This document shows positions 34,215 to 46,839 of a DNA stretch of 64,000 nt, piece by piece. The notes beneath the pieces were generated by a model that saw nothing but the letters and a program-made list of their open reading frames with translations, was not told where the DNA came from and ran no database searches. The DNA is from Mycogone perniciosa (Eukaryota > Ascomycota > Sordariomycetes > Hypocreales > Hypocreaceae), in contig JAOALB010000051.1 in NCBI GenBank assembly GCA_025331125.1, positions 245,305 through 309,304 on the forward strand, in the 5' to 3' direction. Position numbers and translations under genes: made by a program. Position 1 is the stretch's first letter, and every line of letters begins with the position of its first letter.

Positions 34215-34916
34215 ATGACGCCTGTACAGCAAACCCCCGCCTCGCGAACTTATACCACGCTTTTCCTATCAGTCTACGACTTCTTCATCCTCTGGATATC
34301 GAATGAGTGGGTATGGAAATGTTCAACCATCGAGATCCAGCTCCCGCTGTTCAAATCCACCATGGGTGAGCGACACTTGGATATTGGCGTCGGCACGGGA
34401 TTCTATCCATCACTCGCCGTTCAGGAGAATCTCTCGTGCAAGGAGATTACACTGGTCGACTTGAACTCCAACGCTCTTGAGAAAACCGCCAGGCGCATTT
34501 CCGAAGCGCGGAGCACCGTCACGGTGAACACATATGCGGCCAACGCCACAGAGCCATTACCTCTGCCTACAGGAGCCAAGTTCGACTCCGTCAGCATGTT
34601 CTTCCTCCTGCATTGCGTCTCAGGCCCTCCGGAGCGGAAGAACAAGGTGTTTGATGTAGTGAGGGAGCATGTCGCCGACGATGGCGTGCTTGTGGGGACG
34701 ACGATTCTGGGCGAAGGGAGTCCCATGAGCTGGTTAGCGAGGGGGGTCTTAACATTTTATAACAGAAAGGGGATTTTCGATAACTGGATGGATAGCCGGA
34801 GTGTGTTTGAGGTTGGGTTGAGGAGGAATTTTGACGAGGTGGACATCAAAATCGTTGGGGTGGTTATGATGTTCACGGCGCGGAAGCCCAAGGCGGGAGG
34901 GACTCATAAGGAATGA
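34215..34916 (+). CDS. Class I SAM-dependent methyltransferase
   Basis: This is a single-exon gene of 233 residues. The Rossmann-type motif I is HLDIGVGTGFYPSL near residue 55, followed by an acidic post-I position in ITLVDLNSNALEKTA, a motif II/III region KFDSVSMFFLLHCVSGPPERK, and VREHVADDGVLVGTTILGEG. It resembles small fungal type-11/12 methyltransferases that methylate metabolites. The N-terminal FLSVYDFFILWISNEWVWKC is hydrophobic but is a typical substrate-cap helix in these proteins rather than a secretion signal. It lies between the glucosidase subunit and an MFS transporter in the same orientation; no functional link is evident. The substrate is unknown. Confidence 0.88.
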   Translation: MTPVQQTPASRTYTTLFLSVYDFFILWISNEWVWKCSTIEIQLPLFKSTMGERHLDIGVGTGFYPSLAVQENLSCKEITLVDLNSNALEKTARRISEARSTVTVNTYAANATEPLPLPTGAKFDSVSMFFLLHCVSGPPERKNKVFDVVREHVADDGVLVGTTILGEGSPMSWLARGVLTFYNRKGIFDNWMDSRSVFEVGLRRNFDEVDIKIVGVVMMFTARKPKAGGTHKE

Positions 34917-35540
34917 TGATTCTCGTGTGTGTCTTTGATGTAAAACTCGTGGATTCCCTTGTTTGATAGACCCTTTTAGGTGCTACGACTGTTCACAAGT
35001 TGGTGCGTTCAAGAGCCACGCCTCTCTCATTTTCTTCGGTTTGGTGAAATGCTGCCCAGATGTCCCCATAAGAGCCATTAATGATCTGATGAATTAGTAG
35101 TCATCTTTGACTTCAAATCAATTTCCAGCAATTTGATAGATATATCCTACCTTGATAAAGGTTTAACTGGGGCTGGTAGGTATAGCATTTAGCAGCGTCT
35201 TACATCTTACATGCGCCTACTGAGGGGTTTTGTCAGCTGAGCGGCACACTTCAGCTTCAACACAACTCGGGATTCGCCTTGCCCACCTGGGCCTATCGAA
35301 TAGACAAGCGCGCTCGATCAGCATAAGAGAGAATCGTTTCTGCTAGGCATAGCGACTGGGCTGTCGAGGCCTTGTCTGTCGAGCGACGACTGCATCCTGC
35401 AAGTCTCAGACACCGTTGAGGCCTGAAACATCGTGGGCAAGACACACAACACACATGTTGGTCTGATCACGCTGTCCAGGCGCAATATTCCGTCGCTTTG
35501 TTAAAAATATAGTCCTGGAAGATCAAATCAGCAGCAAAAG
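34917..35540. other. Spacer before MFS transporter gene
   Basis: 624 bp without a gene. No motif stands out. Confidence 0.5.
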
Positions 35541-37480
35541 ATGACTCCGGCAATCCGCAAGGCGTCTCCTCTTCATCTCCCCCAGGGCTCCCAGCGTCTC
35601 TATATCCTCTGTCTACATCTCGCTGTCGGCGCCTCAATATGGGGCTATAACATCGGCGTTCTATCCTCCATTCTCGTTCACCCTGGATGGAAATCCGCCC
35701 TCCATAGCCCGAAGCCATCGCAGAAGGGAATCATCACCGGTATCTACTATCTCGGCGCTCTTCTGTCCTATCTATTCGTGTCCCATCCACTGGCCGATTG
35801 GCTGGGTCGGCGCTATGCGGCGCTTGTCGGGACATTTGTCCTATGTCTGGGAGCCATCCTCATGGCTGCTGCGAATAGTAGCGGTGCTATTTCGATGATG
35901 GTCCTTGGAAGATGGGCATGTGGCCTTGGGGTCGGTGTTGTGAGCACGAGTGTGCCACTATATCAGAGGCAAGAAACTTATGATGGCTGTATAGTACAAC
36001 ACTAACCTGTCCCAGTGAAATATCGCCAGCCAAAGAGCGTGGCAAGTTTGTCACGATGAATCATGTAGGCTTTATTGCTGGCTTAGCAACTGGTCTATGG
36101 TAAGTATTGAACACCATGGCCACGAACTCTATCCAAGTTCCCCAGGCTGATCAACCGCTAGGGTCGGCTATGGCATGACTTTCTGGACTGATCCAAATGG
36201 AGAATATTGGGGGTGGAGAGTATCAATCCTCATCCAGTTTGTTCCGGCAGTTATCTTTGCCGCGGGCCTTCCATTCATTCCCGAGACGTAGGTGCTCCAA
36301 CCAACCCTCCCCTGTTGGAGCAAAAATGGCTAATGACAAAATCCACAGCCCACGGTGGCTTGTTGAGAAAGGGGATATGGAACAGGCACGAAAGGTCCTT
36401 CAATGGCTTCGAGAGGGCGTCTACTCCCCCGAGGCAATCACACACGAACTACACGCCATCAGCACAGACATCGAGTCTCACCATCGGTCCGGAAGGACGT
36501 TCATCTCCCTCTCGCTATCACTGTTCCGTGAGCCCGCCCTGTTTGCTCGACTCTGGCGTGCGTTCCTCCTTCAGTTCATGGCTCAGATGTGCGGTGCCAC
36601 GGCTATGAAGTACTACCTGCCCACGCTTCTTAAAGCTCTAGGTCTGGAGACAAGACTGGCCCTTATGGCCGGCGCGGTGGAGATGACAGCCAAGATCGGT
36701 ATGACTGTGCTAGAGATGTGGTTCATTGATAAGTTTGGCAGGAAGGCTTGTCTCGTTGGCGGGAGTGTGGTGATGGGCACATCAATGCTGGTTCGTATCG
36801 CAGCACTCAGCTATTCATGGACTTGGCTGAACTAACCCAATCGCAGGTGAACGGCTGGTTACCCCTTGCGTATCCTGGGAATACCAACAAAGTGGCCGAT
36901 GTGGTATGCATCGCTTTTATTTTCATTTATGCCATGGGCTATAGCTTGGGACTAGGTCCTGCTGCCTGGGTATACAGCTCAGAGGTGCGTACTGATCATA
37001 CTTCTCACTGACGAAGACAATAATCAGTCTAACAAAAATGATATAGATCTTTCCCACTTCGGTACGAGCTCGTGGCCTCAACTTTGCAGCATCCGGCGGC
37101 TCCATCGGGAGTATTCTCGTCTCCCAGATCTGGCCCATCGGAATATCAAAGCTCGGCAGTGGCGTCTACTTCTTCTTCATGATTGTCAACTTTGCATGCG
37201 CTCCGGTAAGTTCTTGTACACCCGTGATTTGCAATTCTCGTCAACCTCTGACTGATGTATTTAGATCATATGGCTACTCTATCCCGAGACCAAGGGGCGT
37301 GCTCTGGAAGACATGGATGCTCTCTTTATCAAAACAAGCGATCAGACCCCTGGTTTGCCTCTGAACGGAGTCGCTGAAGAGGATCAGCGGCAAGATGAAC
37401 ATAATGAGGAAAACAACGAAACAAGAACATCAACAGCAGGAGGAGAAAGCGAGGAAGAGCAAGCACCATTATTAGGCTAA
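35541..37480 (+). CDS. MFS sugar-porter-like transporter, seven exons
   Basis: Exons 35541-35968, 36016-36099, 36162-36287, 36349-36790, 36847-36984, 37047-37205 and 37265-37480 give 530 residues. It belongs to the MFS sugar-porter family: YNIGVLSSILVHPGW at TM1, LADWLGRRYA loop, GLGVGVVSTSVPLYQSEISPAKERGK, PETPRWLVEKGD, DKFGRKACLVGG, and YPETKGRALEDMDALF at the end. The C-terminal tail (about 55 residues) is acidic and polar. The first intron uses a GC-AG boundary (donor AG|GCAAGA at 35969), supported by the conserved SEISP block it restores. The other introns are GT-AG and 50-62 bp. The substrate is unknown: sugars, quinate or related polyols are all possible. It is much more intron-rich than the transporter at 5.5 kb. 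Confidence 0.92.
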
Positions 37481-37868
37481 TATGTTGGCATACATCCCAC
37501 GACAGTCTTGAGATATCAGATCAGGTTCCAAATCAACTTCTCTAAAACGAAAACGATGAACCAGACACATGCAAACAAAACATAATAATAAACTCACGGT
37601 TCATCCATTCATTGCGAGACACTGGCACCCGCCACTCGCTGTGAAATTAGAATTACATTCCCCAGCTGGCAGTGCAAGAGTGCCATAGCCAAAACCACCG
37701 CCCTGCCCAACTCCCAACAAGAAACAAGACGTAAAACCAAAAACAGAACACAGGTCTACTGACTGAGACTCTACCCCTCTTAAATTGTTTAATCGCCCCT
37801 ACGTGTGAGAGGTAATTCGCAACCACACTAATCCTTCCTTGTTGAACCGGGTATTCATCTCCCGACCT
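37481..37868. other. Convergent 3' spacer, MFS / TOR
   Basis: 388 bp between two convergent stop codons. A and C-rich; should hold both polyadenylation regions. Confidence 0.5.
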
Positions 37869-40800
37869 TTACCAGAAGCTACACCATCCAATATAGTGCT
37901 GGCACAAATTCTCCAGTCTCGTAGCCTCGATAATGAGCTTATTCACTTGGCTGATGACATCCAACTCCTCATTAGGCTTGAAGTCGCGACCCGTCAGCTT
38001 CTGTGAAACTCTGTCGAGCACCTCAAGGGCTCTGGCATTCTGGCTCTCAGTCTCTTGCGCGCCGTTAACCAGGGCGCCATCAGGGGCCGCTGAACTGTTT
38101 GTACGGGCCCTGTTTCGGGCTATTGGCGGCGCTGAGGGCTCGGCTTTAGCTAATAGCTCAGAAGGAGCTACATCAGCATCCAGGATGGACTGCCGTCGGA
38201 CCCGTGCAGCGTTGGGACCGGCCAGAGCAACTTCACGCTCGGACCGGAAGTTAGGGCCAGCTGGAGAAGCGGCGTTGGTAAGACGCCAAGTGAGAAGAGG
38301 ATCATGAATGAACTGCAACACGGTCAGCTATGTACTGCTTTATATGTGGGGAATTATCTGTCTTACCGCTTCCAACACTGCCATGACACTCTCCTTATTC
38401 TCTCGTAGGACCCGCATCACATGTTCGCATGTAATCCTGAAGCTTCCTTCGATGTTGCTGACCTCCATCGCATAGGTCAACATTCGGGTAAGTCGGAATG
38501 GCACTCGCTCGGGGTATTTTTCACGCTTCATGGCGACTTCGAAGCAGTCGCCGAAATCAATATGAATGATCTTGCCGGTGATGCGATCAAGCATAAGGTT
38601 GGAAGGATGTCGATCGCCCAGACCCAGAATATAACCCACCATGGACATAACACCTAGCGAACGAGTATAGTTGGTTCGTCTCTCAAGCCACGCTTCAGAC
38701 GATTTGGATTTCAGCCAGAGAACCCGGTAAAGATCCTGACCGGTTGTGTTATCGAGTGCATATCCAAACACTTCAACTTTTTGCATGAGTGTGAGATTAT
38801 CATAATCAGGCGCCATCTGAAGCATTATTCGGTGCTCGATATTGAGTAGGATTTTGCGACTCTCACGATACTCCCGAATAAGAACATGCAGAGTGTCACT
38901 GTTCGGAACCCAACCCAATAGACCAGAATTCTGCGATAGTGGGATAGCAGGGTAGCGCTGAATATTGAGATGGCGCTTATAACATTCAGAATCATTTGCG
39001 AGTAGCGTATTGCAGAGACCGAAGAGCTGCATAACACGCTCATCTTGACGGATATCTTCGTGTCCTTTGAGCAAAAATGCATACGAAACACCATCACTGC
39101 CATTAGCATTGAGTTTTCGAGGCCGCTGCTTAGAATTGATAACACTGAATGTCGAATCGAAGGACATTATCCTAACAATTGGCTGTCCGCTCTTGTATGT
39201 TCCGGGAACAGCAAGGTCGAGGTTCTTGGCGTTGAGCAACTTGGGAGAGCAGTAAGTAAGCTCTAGGCTCGTAACCTGTGGCAGCTGTCTCGTAATCCTG
39301 CGGAACACTTGGTAATAAAGATCCCAGGCTTGGTTCAAGTCGTTCACATCCCTGCTTGTCTCGTATTGGTGGCACCAGTCCTGAGCTTCCTTCAAATCTC
39401 TTCCGAACGCTTGCGCAAATGATATCTCGCGTAGTGTCTCGGGTCCTCGTTCAAGCAGCTCATGAAGAGGCTCTAGTGTCGCAAACATCCCCTCGATATT
39501 GTGGTCGCCAAAGTAAAGTCGTGAAGCTTCTTCCAAGCCTTCATGCCAAAGCTCATGCCAGAGCACTGCCACGCGAATTAGTTCATGGCTAACGGTATCG
39601 GCTTGAGCAACAAGGTTAGAGCTATGCTGTCGCATGCTGTCCATGATCTGTGCGGCAGATCTCGATCGTCGACTATTCTGCCATGATTTCATGGCAACTG
39701 TAAGAGGATAGACCAAGGCCTGCGGGTGTGCTCGGCCGACATCAGCAAGGAGATTGTGCACAGATTGTTGCACACGCTTGTTCGGCTGATTGATTCTAGC
39801 AATCAGTTGAGGGATAACTTCAAGCCAAGTATCAATGCTAACATTGGCGAAGCCTTCAGTGACAGCTGTGTTGACTTCCGAGTTTCCTCCATGTGTGAAC
39901 CACAATGTCAGCAGGCGAAGAGTGTCTTGGAGAGAGCTGCCCGCCGACAGCGCGATTGATTTGAAGAAGCCTTGGATGGCCGGTACAACGTGTTCAATGA
40001 TCATAGTTTGGTCTGCTCTGGATAGTTGACCTTCGCCTCTAGCAGTCAGGGTCTGCACAATCTCAAAGTTGGCCAGAGCCCAGGCATGCCATGCTTTGTA
40101 CCAGCGAGGATTGTACTTGGTAGCTTGAGAGTACGAAGTCAAGATATCTTGTACCTTGGTGTATTGCCAATCATCCTTATTGAGGGCAATCTGCCATTCA
40201 CCTTGCCGCAAATAACATTTAGCCAACAACACCGTCTGGTCAACAAGGGCTCGCTGTGTCTGCGGGCTCATCAATGATGGATCAACTTGGTTCTGGAAGC
40301 CGTACTCGATTGTCAAGTTCATATCGCTACCCGCCTGGGCACTGAGATGAGCCTTTGCGACATCCAAGCGGTGAGCCGAGTCATTGGTGAACCTCTGAAG
40401 ACAGTAAAGTGTTCTTTCGGCGATACCTGAGGTTCGTAGGGCAGGTTGTTGACCAAGTTCCCATTGGTATTTGAGCATTGCATAGATAACCTGAGCAGGG
40501 GGTACGTTACGTGGCTGTACCACCATCTGTCTCTCGACCATGCTGTCATTCCAGTATGGGATCATGGTATCGAGAGGTGCGTCAGCCCCAATAAGTTGCT
40601 TCAGCGACTTCTCAGCCAACCCCATGCGGCCAGACTTCCGACAGAGATTGGCAAATTTGATCCACATGCGCATATTCTCTGCCGGAGAGATTACGAGTGC
40701 TCGTAACCGCAGCAGGCGATGCCATACCTCGACATTGCGTTCACATCCCTGCAACCTAGTTTCCCAGGTCTTGCGCATCGTGGCCTGTTTCTTCTCGTCG

Positions 40801-43800
40801 CACTGCTTGTAAACAATAAGCTCCTCCAGTTCTGCAAGCATCTGGACTCGGACGACAACTTGGTAGGCCCGGTTGTAGGATTCGCTGACGAGGGCACTGA
40901 GTTCAGTGTCCAGGCCTTCACGAGCCTGCTCGACGCAGGCAATGGCCTCCCTAAATTGGTTCCTGTGAAGTGCCAAAATTGCACCAAAGAACGATCTGTC
41001 GGGGGAGTATCTCTTCAGTGAGGAGAGGTAATTGTCCATGGAATCCCACTTGCCGAGACCCCATGCAGCTGCCGTAGCAAGCGGAGCAATCATTCTTTGG
41101 ACTTCGGGGGCTGAGTTGGCCCAAGTGCTACCAGTCAAGCTGGCCAGAGCATCCCATTCACCAAGGGCGTGAAGACATCGCATTTTGCCCATTACAATAT
41201 CGACGGGAATGGGTTGATCAGCAGGAACTTCTCGCTCGCGCTTGTTGTACGAAGCCAATGCTTCTTCCCACCTCTCCAACTTTTCGAACCAGGTTTCGCG
41301 GAGCTGAATGCCTTCCTTATACAGCTGAGCTTTCCGCAAAATACCGATGGCCGCATCGGATTGCTGAAGTTGGTTATTGATGACAATCAGAGCTTCAACC
41401 GCACCACTACTTTGATCTTGCAAGAATTCCAGCTCCTTGTAATGCAGGGCCTTGGCGTAAGCATGGCAACGGGCAGCTTCCCGACCAAGGACGCGGATAT
41501 CGATAGGCAATGCCTTGTCATCGTGCTCCATGAACTCGGCCAGATTTAACAGAAGACCGAGCAAATCCGGGGGAACATTCTCCGACTTGATGGCACTTTC
41601 GATGTTTAGGATCAGTTCATCTTGGAACTGGTCGTACATCTCACTCCAGCACGACACGAATGCAGAGTTGAATAATTCTCGGGCAAGGGGCAGATAGACA
41701 CTGGCAAGACTAGCACATGCTCGCAGAGCGTGGTTAGGCGACTCTGTCAAGAGCGTGGTGCTGAAGCGCCGCAGCCACTCCTGCCAATCCTCCTTTGTTG
41801 ATTTTCCCTTTGTATCCCAAGCAGCCTTCAGGTGAATTGCATTCATTTCCAACTTCTTCGTTCCGAGATCGGCAAACGGGGTTTCATCTCCAATATCCAG
41901 AAGTCGGGGGTCAGAGGTCAGATCCTGGGGAAGAACCTCTCCTTTCTGAAGCTTGCTCACAAGCAGCTCATAGTTCTGATGTTGTATTTGATGCTGGTTA
42001 ATGACCTTGTTCACGGTTCCCATGAAGTGGAGATAGTCCTTCCCGAGTTGCTGCACCAAAGTACGGAGCGTGTCCAGTGCTGCCAGTCTCAGAGAAGAGT
42101 CACCCATGTCGAGCACTCTTGTTAGAGGGTGAATGATTTTGGCCGCAAAGTCATTGAGATTGACCTGTCGAGAAATCTTCCCAATACTGTCAATCGCTTG
42201 CTTTCTGATGAAGGCGGGTTGTCCCTGTTTTTCAAAGGTTCTAACAATGACAGGGATAATGAGGTGCATATACTCCTCAGCACTGGCGCCAAATACCAGA
42301 AAAGCATGCAGGACCTTCTCAGATGGGGTTCTCTTGATGCTCACGTCCTTATCGAGAACACCAAGCATGAGGGGGAGAAGTCCCGCCAAGTAGATCTTGA
42401 ATTCTCCCTCTAGAGACCGTGAAATTGCCTCAACAAGTGACAGGATCGTGATTTGTAGGGATGTGGACTTGTGCCAGTATTCCTGGAGAATCTCGACAAT
42501 CTCTGGGAGATAATTCCTAATATGCTGTCGCACAATACTCACCAGAGTTGCCAACTGATTAAAATAGGACTCCAACCTGGTCGGCGGACAGGATCGAATA
42601 ACGAGTAAAAACGCAGGAACAATTCTATCCAGAAACGACACGCATTCTAGGCCAAGAGTTCTGAAGATATTCATAATAGCTTCAATAACGGCGGCATGAT
42701 GCTGAGCCAAGGAATGGTCCTTAAGAATTTGGAGGAGAGCGTTAATCACGACTGTCGGGAAGTACTCTTTATTAGAGGGCGTCAAACCCGTCATCATCAA
42801 TGATATATCAGTCAACTGGTTCGAATCTACGCGTCGCTGTACTTCTGGCGTTTTCTCTTCAACTTGCTGTTCTCAATAATTAGCAAATTCGTACGTCAAC
42901 ATGAATAAAGGTATGAATCCTAAGAGGGAACTTGTATCGGCAAATTGCATACCTGGTGCTTATATGGATCTAGGGCACCAAGAATGCCCATCAATTTGAT
43001 CGTTTCCTGTCTCAAAGGGCCTCTCTGATCTTCTGTTCTGATAATTCCTTGAAGAATTTCCAACAGTTGTGGATAGTCTAGATAAGGCTGGATGACATAT
43101 CCAGAGTTGCTGGCCAGTTGACCGAGGGAATGGAGAGCTGCCTCTCGCTTCATGTTTGAGCTCTGATCCTGTAAAGCATCTATAATGAGCGGCATGAGCC
43201 GGTCTTTATAAGGCAGCATATCTTCGCCACCAACTGTAGCGAGCTCGCCAATGGCCTTCAAGATAGTGGCAGCAACAGTTGGGCTGGGATCGTTGGCTTT
43301 GGGGAGCAGGACTGATATCATTGGCTCAACGTAAGGCTTGATCAGAGACTGAGCATTTTGAACCAACAAGCTGAGAAGCTTGGCGCTCTCCTCCTTGTTT
43401 CGTGCCACATCGGAAAACTCGAGCTCAGTGAGCATCTGGATGAGTGTCTTCCGTAGAGAAGGGATAACATAGGCTGGGTTGAACCTGGCAAGGCGGCCAA
43501 TGATGGAGATTGCGACTTCTCTGATAGAAAAGATTTCATCGTTCAGAGCAAAGAAGAGGATACGGATGTTTTCAGCCTTCGCCAAGTGCCTGTCAAACCG
43601 CTCATCGAGCGCAGCAAGTACGGTTCTTCGGATATTTGGCTCGGGGTCTGAAACTCCTACGGTGAGGAGCTTCTCGATCACGTCCCCAACAACTTGAAGG
43701 GCATGGTAACTGGTTTGGTTGACGATCGGATCGCGGACGTAAAGCTGGCAGCAAGTAAGTGCCGCTGCTTCTCTGATTTCTGGGTCTTCATCCTCGACGT

Positions 43801-45432
43801 ATTTGATAGCTACGTCGCGGACAAACTCATTGAGAACATGTCCCGAGAAGTCGAAGCTTCCAAGAGTGTTCAGTGCGAGCTTTATCTCTGTCTTGCGATT
43901 TTCATATGCTTGAGGGTCCTTGGCATCCTTCGGAATGGTGGGCACAGAGCTCAGGGTATTTGGTTGTGGTGCACCAAGGGGCTTAAACGATTCACCACAC
44001 AGAACGACACTGAGCATATCAAGCAGTCTTTCCTGGATGGTGGGTTTAACCGGAGGGATATAAAAGGCCATATCGACCAGGGCTTGTGTCAACTTAGGAG
44101 TCAAATCACAAGCAAATATAGGGTCAAGCAACGCCTCCATGTATTTGCTCAGTGTTTGTCCAACAGCCACGGCGAGGCGGCTGATGCAGTCGAAGACTGG
44201 GTCTACAGAACCCCTCTTACGGGACTGGATGCTGAGACCTTCCCTGACGTAGATCAAGACGCCATCGAGGTATGGGGCAATTGCACTCTTGACCGAGTTG
44301 GCAATATTTCCAATGGCAAGGAAAGCATCGTTACGCTCCTTGTCTTTCTTCAGCATGCCAGATAGGTACACCATGAACTTGTGAAGCCAGGACTGGGCAA
44401 AATCAGCTGGGGAGTAGCTTGCCAGGTCCGGTATCAGGAGTACCACCGTCTTTCTGGTGGTGGGGTCGCGATTATCCTTGTGCTTGAAGACAATCTCACA
44501 AGCTTCCTGATAATGCTCTTGCATATACATGCCTCCCTGCTCCAACAGCTCCTTCAAGACGAGTAAAGACGCATGGATAGACTCGACAGTGTTGATCTTA
44601 AGCCCCTGTCTAGCCTCATTATAGATTTTGCTCATCCATATTTGCTTCATCTCCTGGTCTCGCTCGCGAATAATGCGGAAACAGGCGCTAACGGTCTCGG
44701 CAGATGTTTCACGAATGAGCTGTCGTGGGTCTCGAAGACCAACCCAGATCCAGTCGAAAATGGTCGGGATGTACTGATACATGAGAGTTGGTGCATTTCG
44801 TGCGAGCTCGCGAAGGACAAGAACTGCGCTGTATCGGCGCTCCTCCACCCTATCATTTTGGAGCCATTCAAGTGCCGTGTTGACTTCTGAGTCAACCAGC
44901 TCAGAGATCATGGCGCCTCCAGGACGGCAGAGCTTTCCCAACGCCATGGCAGCATGTCGCATCGGCATGATATCCTTGCCTCGAAGAATTGTCTTGAGGT
45001 TCTGGGTGAAGCGGGTGTATTTGGCTGCCACGTCCACGCCATCGAAGTCGACGAGGGAATCGAGGGCGTAGATGCCACCCAGTCGCTCTGCCGAATCGCT
45101 GCCATGGGTGATGAGTTGTGTGATCTTGTTATTGACGACATTGTAAAAGGAAAGGAATTGCTCGGGGCTCAGATCTATCACCCCGTCAGTTGGCGATGCC
45201 CCGCAGATGTGGGCATGGTTTCTATCATACCTCGATGGCACACAGCCACAAGTTCTCGAAGCTGGATTGCAGACCGCTTCCGCACATCATCGCTCGCTCT
45301 GGTCAACAGTTAGATGGCATCTGTCGGCTCCCCCACCAGTCAGTCGCATGCTTACCTTGACCGCAGACCTCTTGTGATGTAGTCAAGCCTCTCCAAGGCG
45401 ACTGTCTGTGCCTGGGACTGCGTCGTCGCCAT
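37869..45432 (-). CDS. TOR: Target of rapamycin (TOR) serine/threonine kinase
   Basis: Five minus-strand exons (45432-45356, 45298-45231, 45174-42953, 42866-38367, 38312-37869) encode 2,436 residues, the normal size for TOR. It is the catalytic kinase of TORC1/TORC2, coupling nutrients to growth. HEAT repeats fill about residues 50-1200. The FAT domain follows. The FRB domain lies near 1880-1980 (HELIRVAVLWHELWHEGLEEASRLYFG), including the Ser whose change gives rapamycin resistance in other TORs, so sensitivity is expected. The PI3K-like kinase domain covers about 2020-2290, with catalytic loop LGLGDRHPSNLMLD and metal-binding IHIDFGD. The FATC tail ends LENLCQHYIGWCSFW. The last exon also carries a variable Ala-rich insert before FATC. 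One TOR gene is the rule in filamentous ascomycetes. It diverges from RTF2. Confidence 0.97.
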
Positions 45433-46017
45433 CTTCCCCAGCAAGCAGCCACCAGCTCAGCAGGACCGCTGCATGTACCAATTCGTGCCGTTGTTCCTCG
45501 TACGGGGATTTAATGTCGGGGTGGCGACGAAATGGCGGTTGGCGCGCCCGCTCGTGATGATCGTGGGTGGAATTCGTGTGTATCCGTCTGGAAGAGTCTC
45601 AAAAGAGCCTTTCTATAGATAGAAAGACAAAGGTAATACCGCACTCGAAGGAGTGCCTCGTTGGCAAACCAAGGTCACGTTGGCATGATGCTGCCTTGAC
45701 GCTGGTAGTAGTGGTCGGAGTGTAGGTTGGGTAGCACAAAGGTAAGATTAACAACCTCATAGGTCGAGATGCGCGTCAGCGCACACTGTGTCTACACCGT
45801 ATAATTGTACGACAGTGCAATTATATAGTGCGCGTACTCGATTTCTAGCACTGGGTGGCACATGAGCGGCAGAAAGCTATTATCGATAAACTGTGTACCT
45901 TCGGCACGCATCGGAATTTCTTCCGTTCGACTCTACTCCGTACAGCATACGGAGTACATCAAATCATAAATCACACAGCATCCCTCAGCAACCCTATCAA
46001 CGAACGAACAGACTACG
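45433..46017. promoter_or_regulatory. Divergent promoter, TOR / RTF2
   Basis: 585 bp separate the TOR and RTF2 start codons. Near RTF2 (45934-45956) two copies of the window's 9-mer face each other, TACTCCGTA and TACGGAGTA, 5 bp apart, which could form a hairpin or a dyad binding site. An AT-rich ATAATTGTACGACAGTGCAATTAT-like dyad lies near 45800-45825. Confidence 0.5.
45934..45956. promoter_or_regulatory. Inverted 9-mer pair upstream of RTF2
   Basis: TACTCCGTA at 45934-45942 and TACGGAGTA at 45948-45956 are exact reverse complements with a 5-bp spacer. The dyad ends 61 bp before the RTF2 start codon. Dyad symmetry is seen directly. A regulatory role is inferred only from position. Confidence 0.45.
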
Positions 46018-46839
46018 ATGGGAAACGACGGCGGCTCCATCCCTAAACGCAGCGAGCTTGTCAAAAATGCTGCGCGCACACCGACTGTTTCCGAATTGAA
46101 GGCAACCGCGCTGGAATCCCTCAGCCATGCCTGGACGCATTGCGCCTTCAGCGATACGCCTCTCGACTTGGACGCAGTCGTCTCAGATTGGCGGGGGAGA
46201 TTATACAGCTATGAGGCTATCCTCAAAGGACTAATGCCGTCTGATGATCCCACCGAAGAGACCCCAGCGACATTGGGCATTCGATCTCTCCGCGATGTGG
46301 CGAAACTGAAATTCTCGAAGAGCGGCGATAAATGGGCTTGCCCAATCTCTATGAAGGAGATTGGACCAGCAACGAAAGCAGTGTACTTGATCCCGTGCGG
46401 CCATGTCTTTGCAGAGATTGCTCTAGCAGAGATTAAGGCAAAGGCCTGCCCAGAGTGCGGGGAGGCCTTCACTCAGGACAACGTCATAGCCATACTTCCA
46501 ACAGTCGAGAAGGAGTTGGAAAGGCTACAGAAGCGAATCGACGGTCTACGGGCGAGCGGTCTAACCCACACACTCAAGAAAGACAAATCTGAGAAGAAAA
46601 AGAAGCGTAAAGGCGGTGAAATGAGAGAGGAGGAGGATGCAGAAAAGAATGATAAGCCAGCAAAAAGCGAGTCAAGAAGTCGCCCAAAGAAGGAGGCGGA
46701 TTCTCGAATAAGCGGGATCAACAATTCATTTGCAGCAACTATAACTGCCCGCGTCTTATCAGAGCAAGACGAGGGGAACAAGCGGAGGAAAATGGCCCAG
46801 GAGGCATTGTCAAGGAGAAGTGAGGTGGCTAAGGGCTGA
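46018..46839 (+). CDS. RTF2: Replication termination factor 2 (Rtf2) family protein
   Basis: This is a single-exon gene of 273 residues beginning MGNDGGSIPKRSELVK, the conserved Rtf2 N terminus. The Rtf2 RING-like zinc region follows: CAFSDTPLD, KWACPISMKEIG, YLIPCGHVFAEIAL and ACPECGEAF, a variant in which several canonical RING cysteines are absent. The C-terminal third is Lys/Glu-rich and likely disordered with nuclear-localisation-type runs (KKDKSEKKKKRKGG). In fission yeast Rtf2 stabilises paused replication forks at RTS1 and affects splicing. In other organisms Rtf2 proteins associate with spliceosomes. Length is normal for fungi. The gene diverges from TOR. Confidence 0.94.
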   Translation: MGNDGGSIPKRSELVKNAARTPTVSELKATALESLSHAWTHCAFSDTPLDLDAVVSDWRGRLYSYEAILKGLMPSDDPTEETPATLGIRSLRDVAKLKFSKSGDKWACPISMKEIGPATKAVYLIPCGHVFAEIALAEIKAKACPECGEAFTQDNVIAILPTVEKELERLQKRIDGLRASGLTHTLKKDKSEKKKKRKGGEMREEEDAEKNDKPAKSESRSRPKKEADSRISGINNSFAATITARVLSEQDEGNKRRKMAQEALSRRSEVAKG

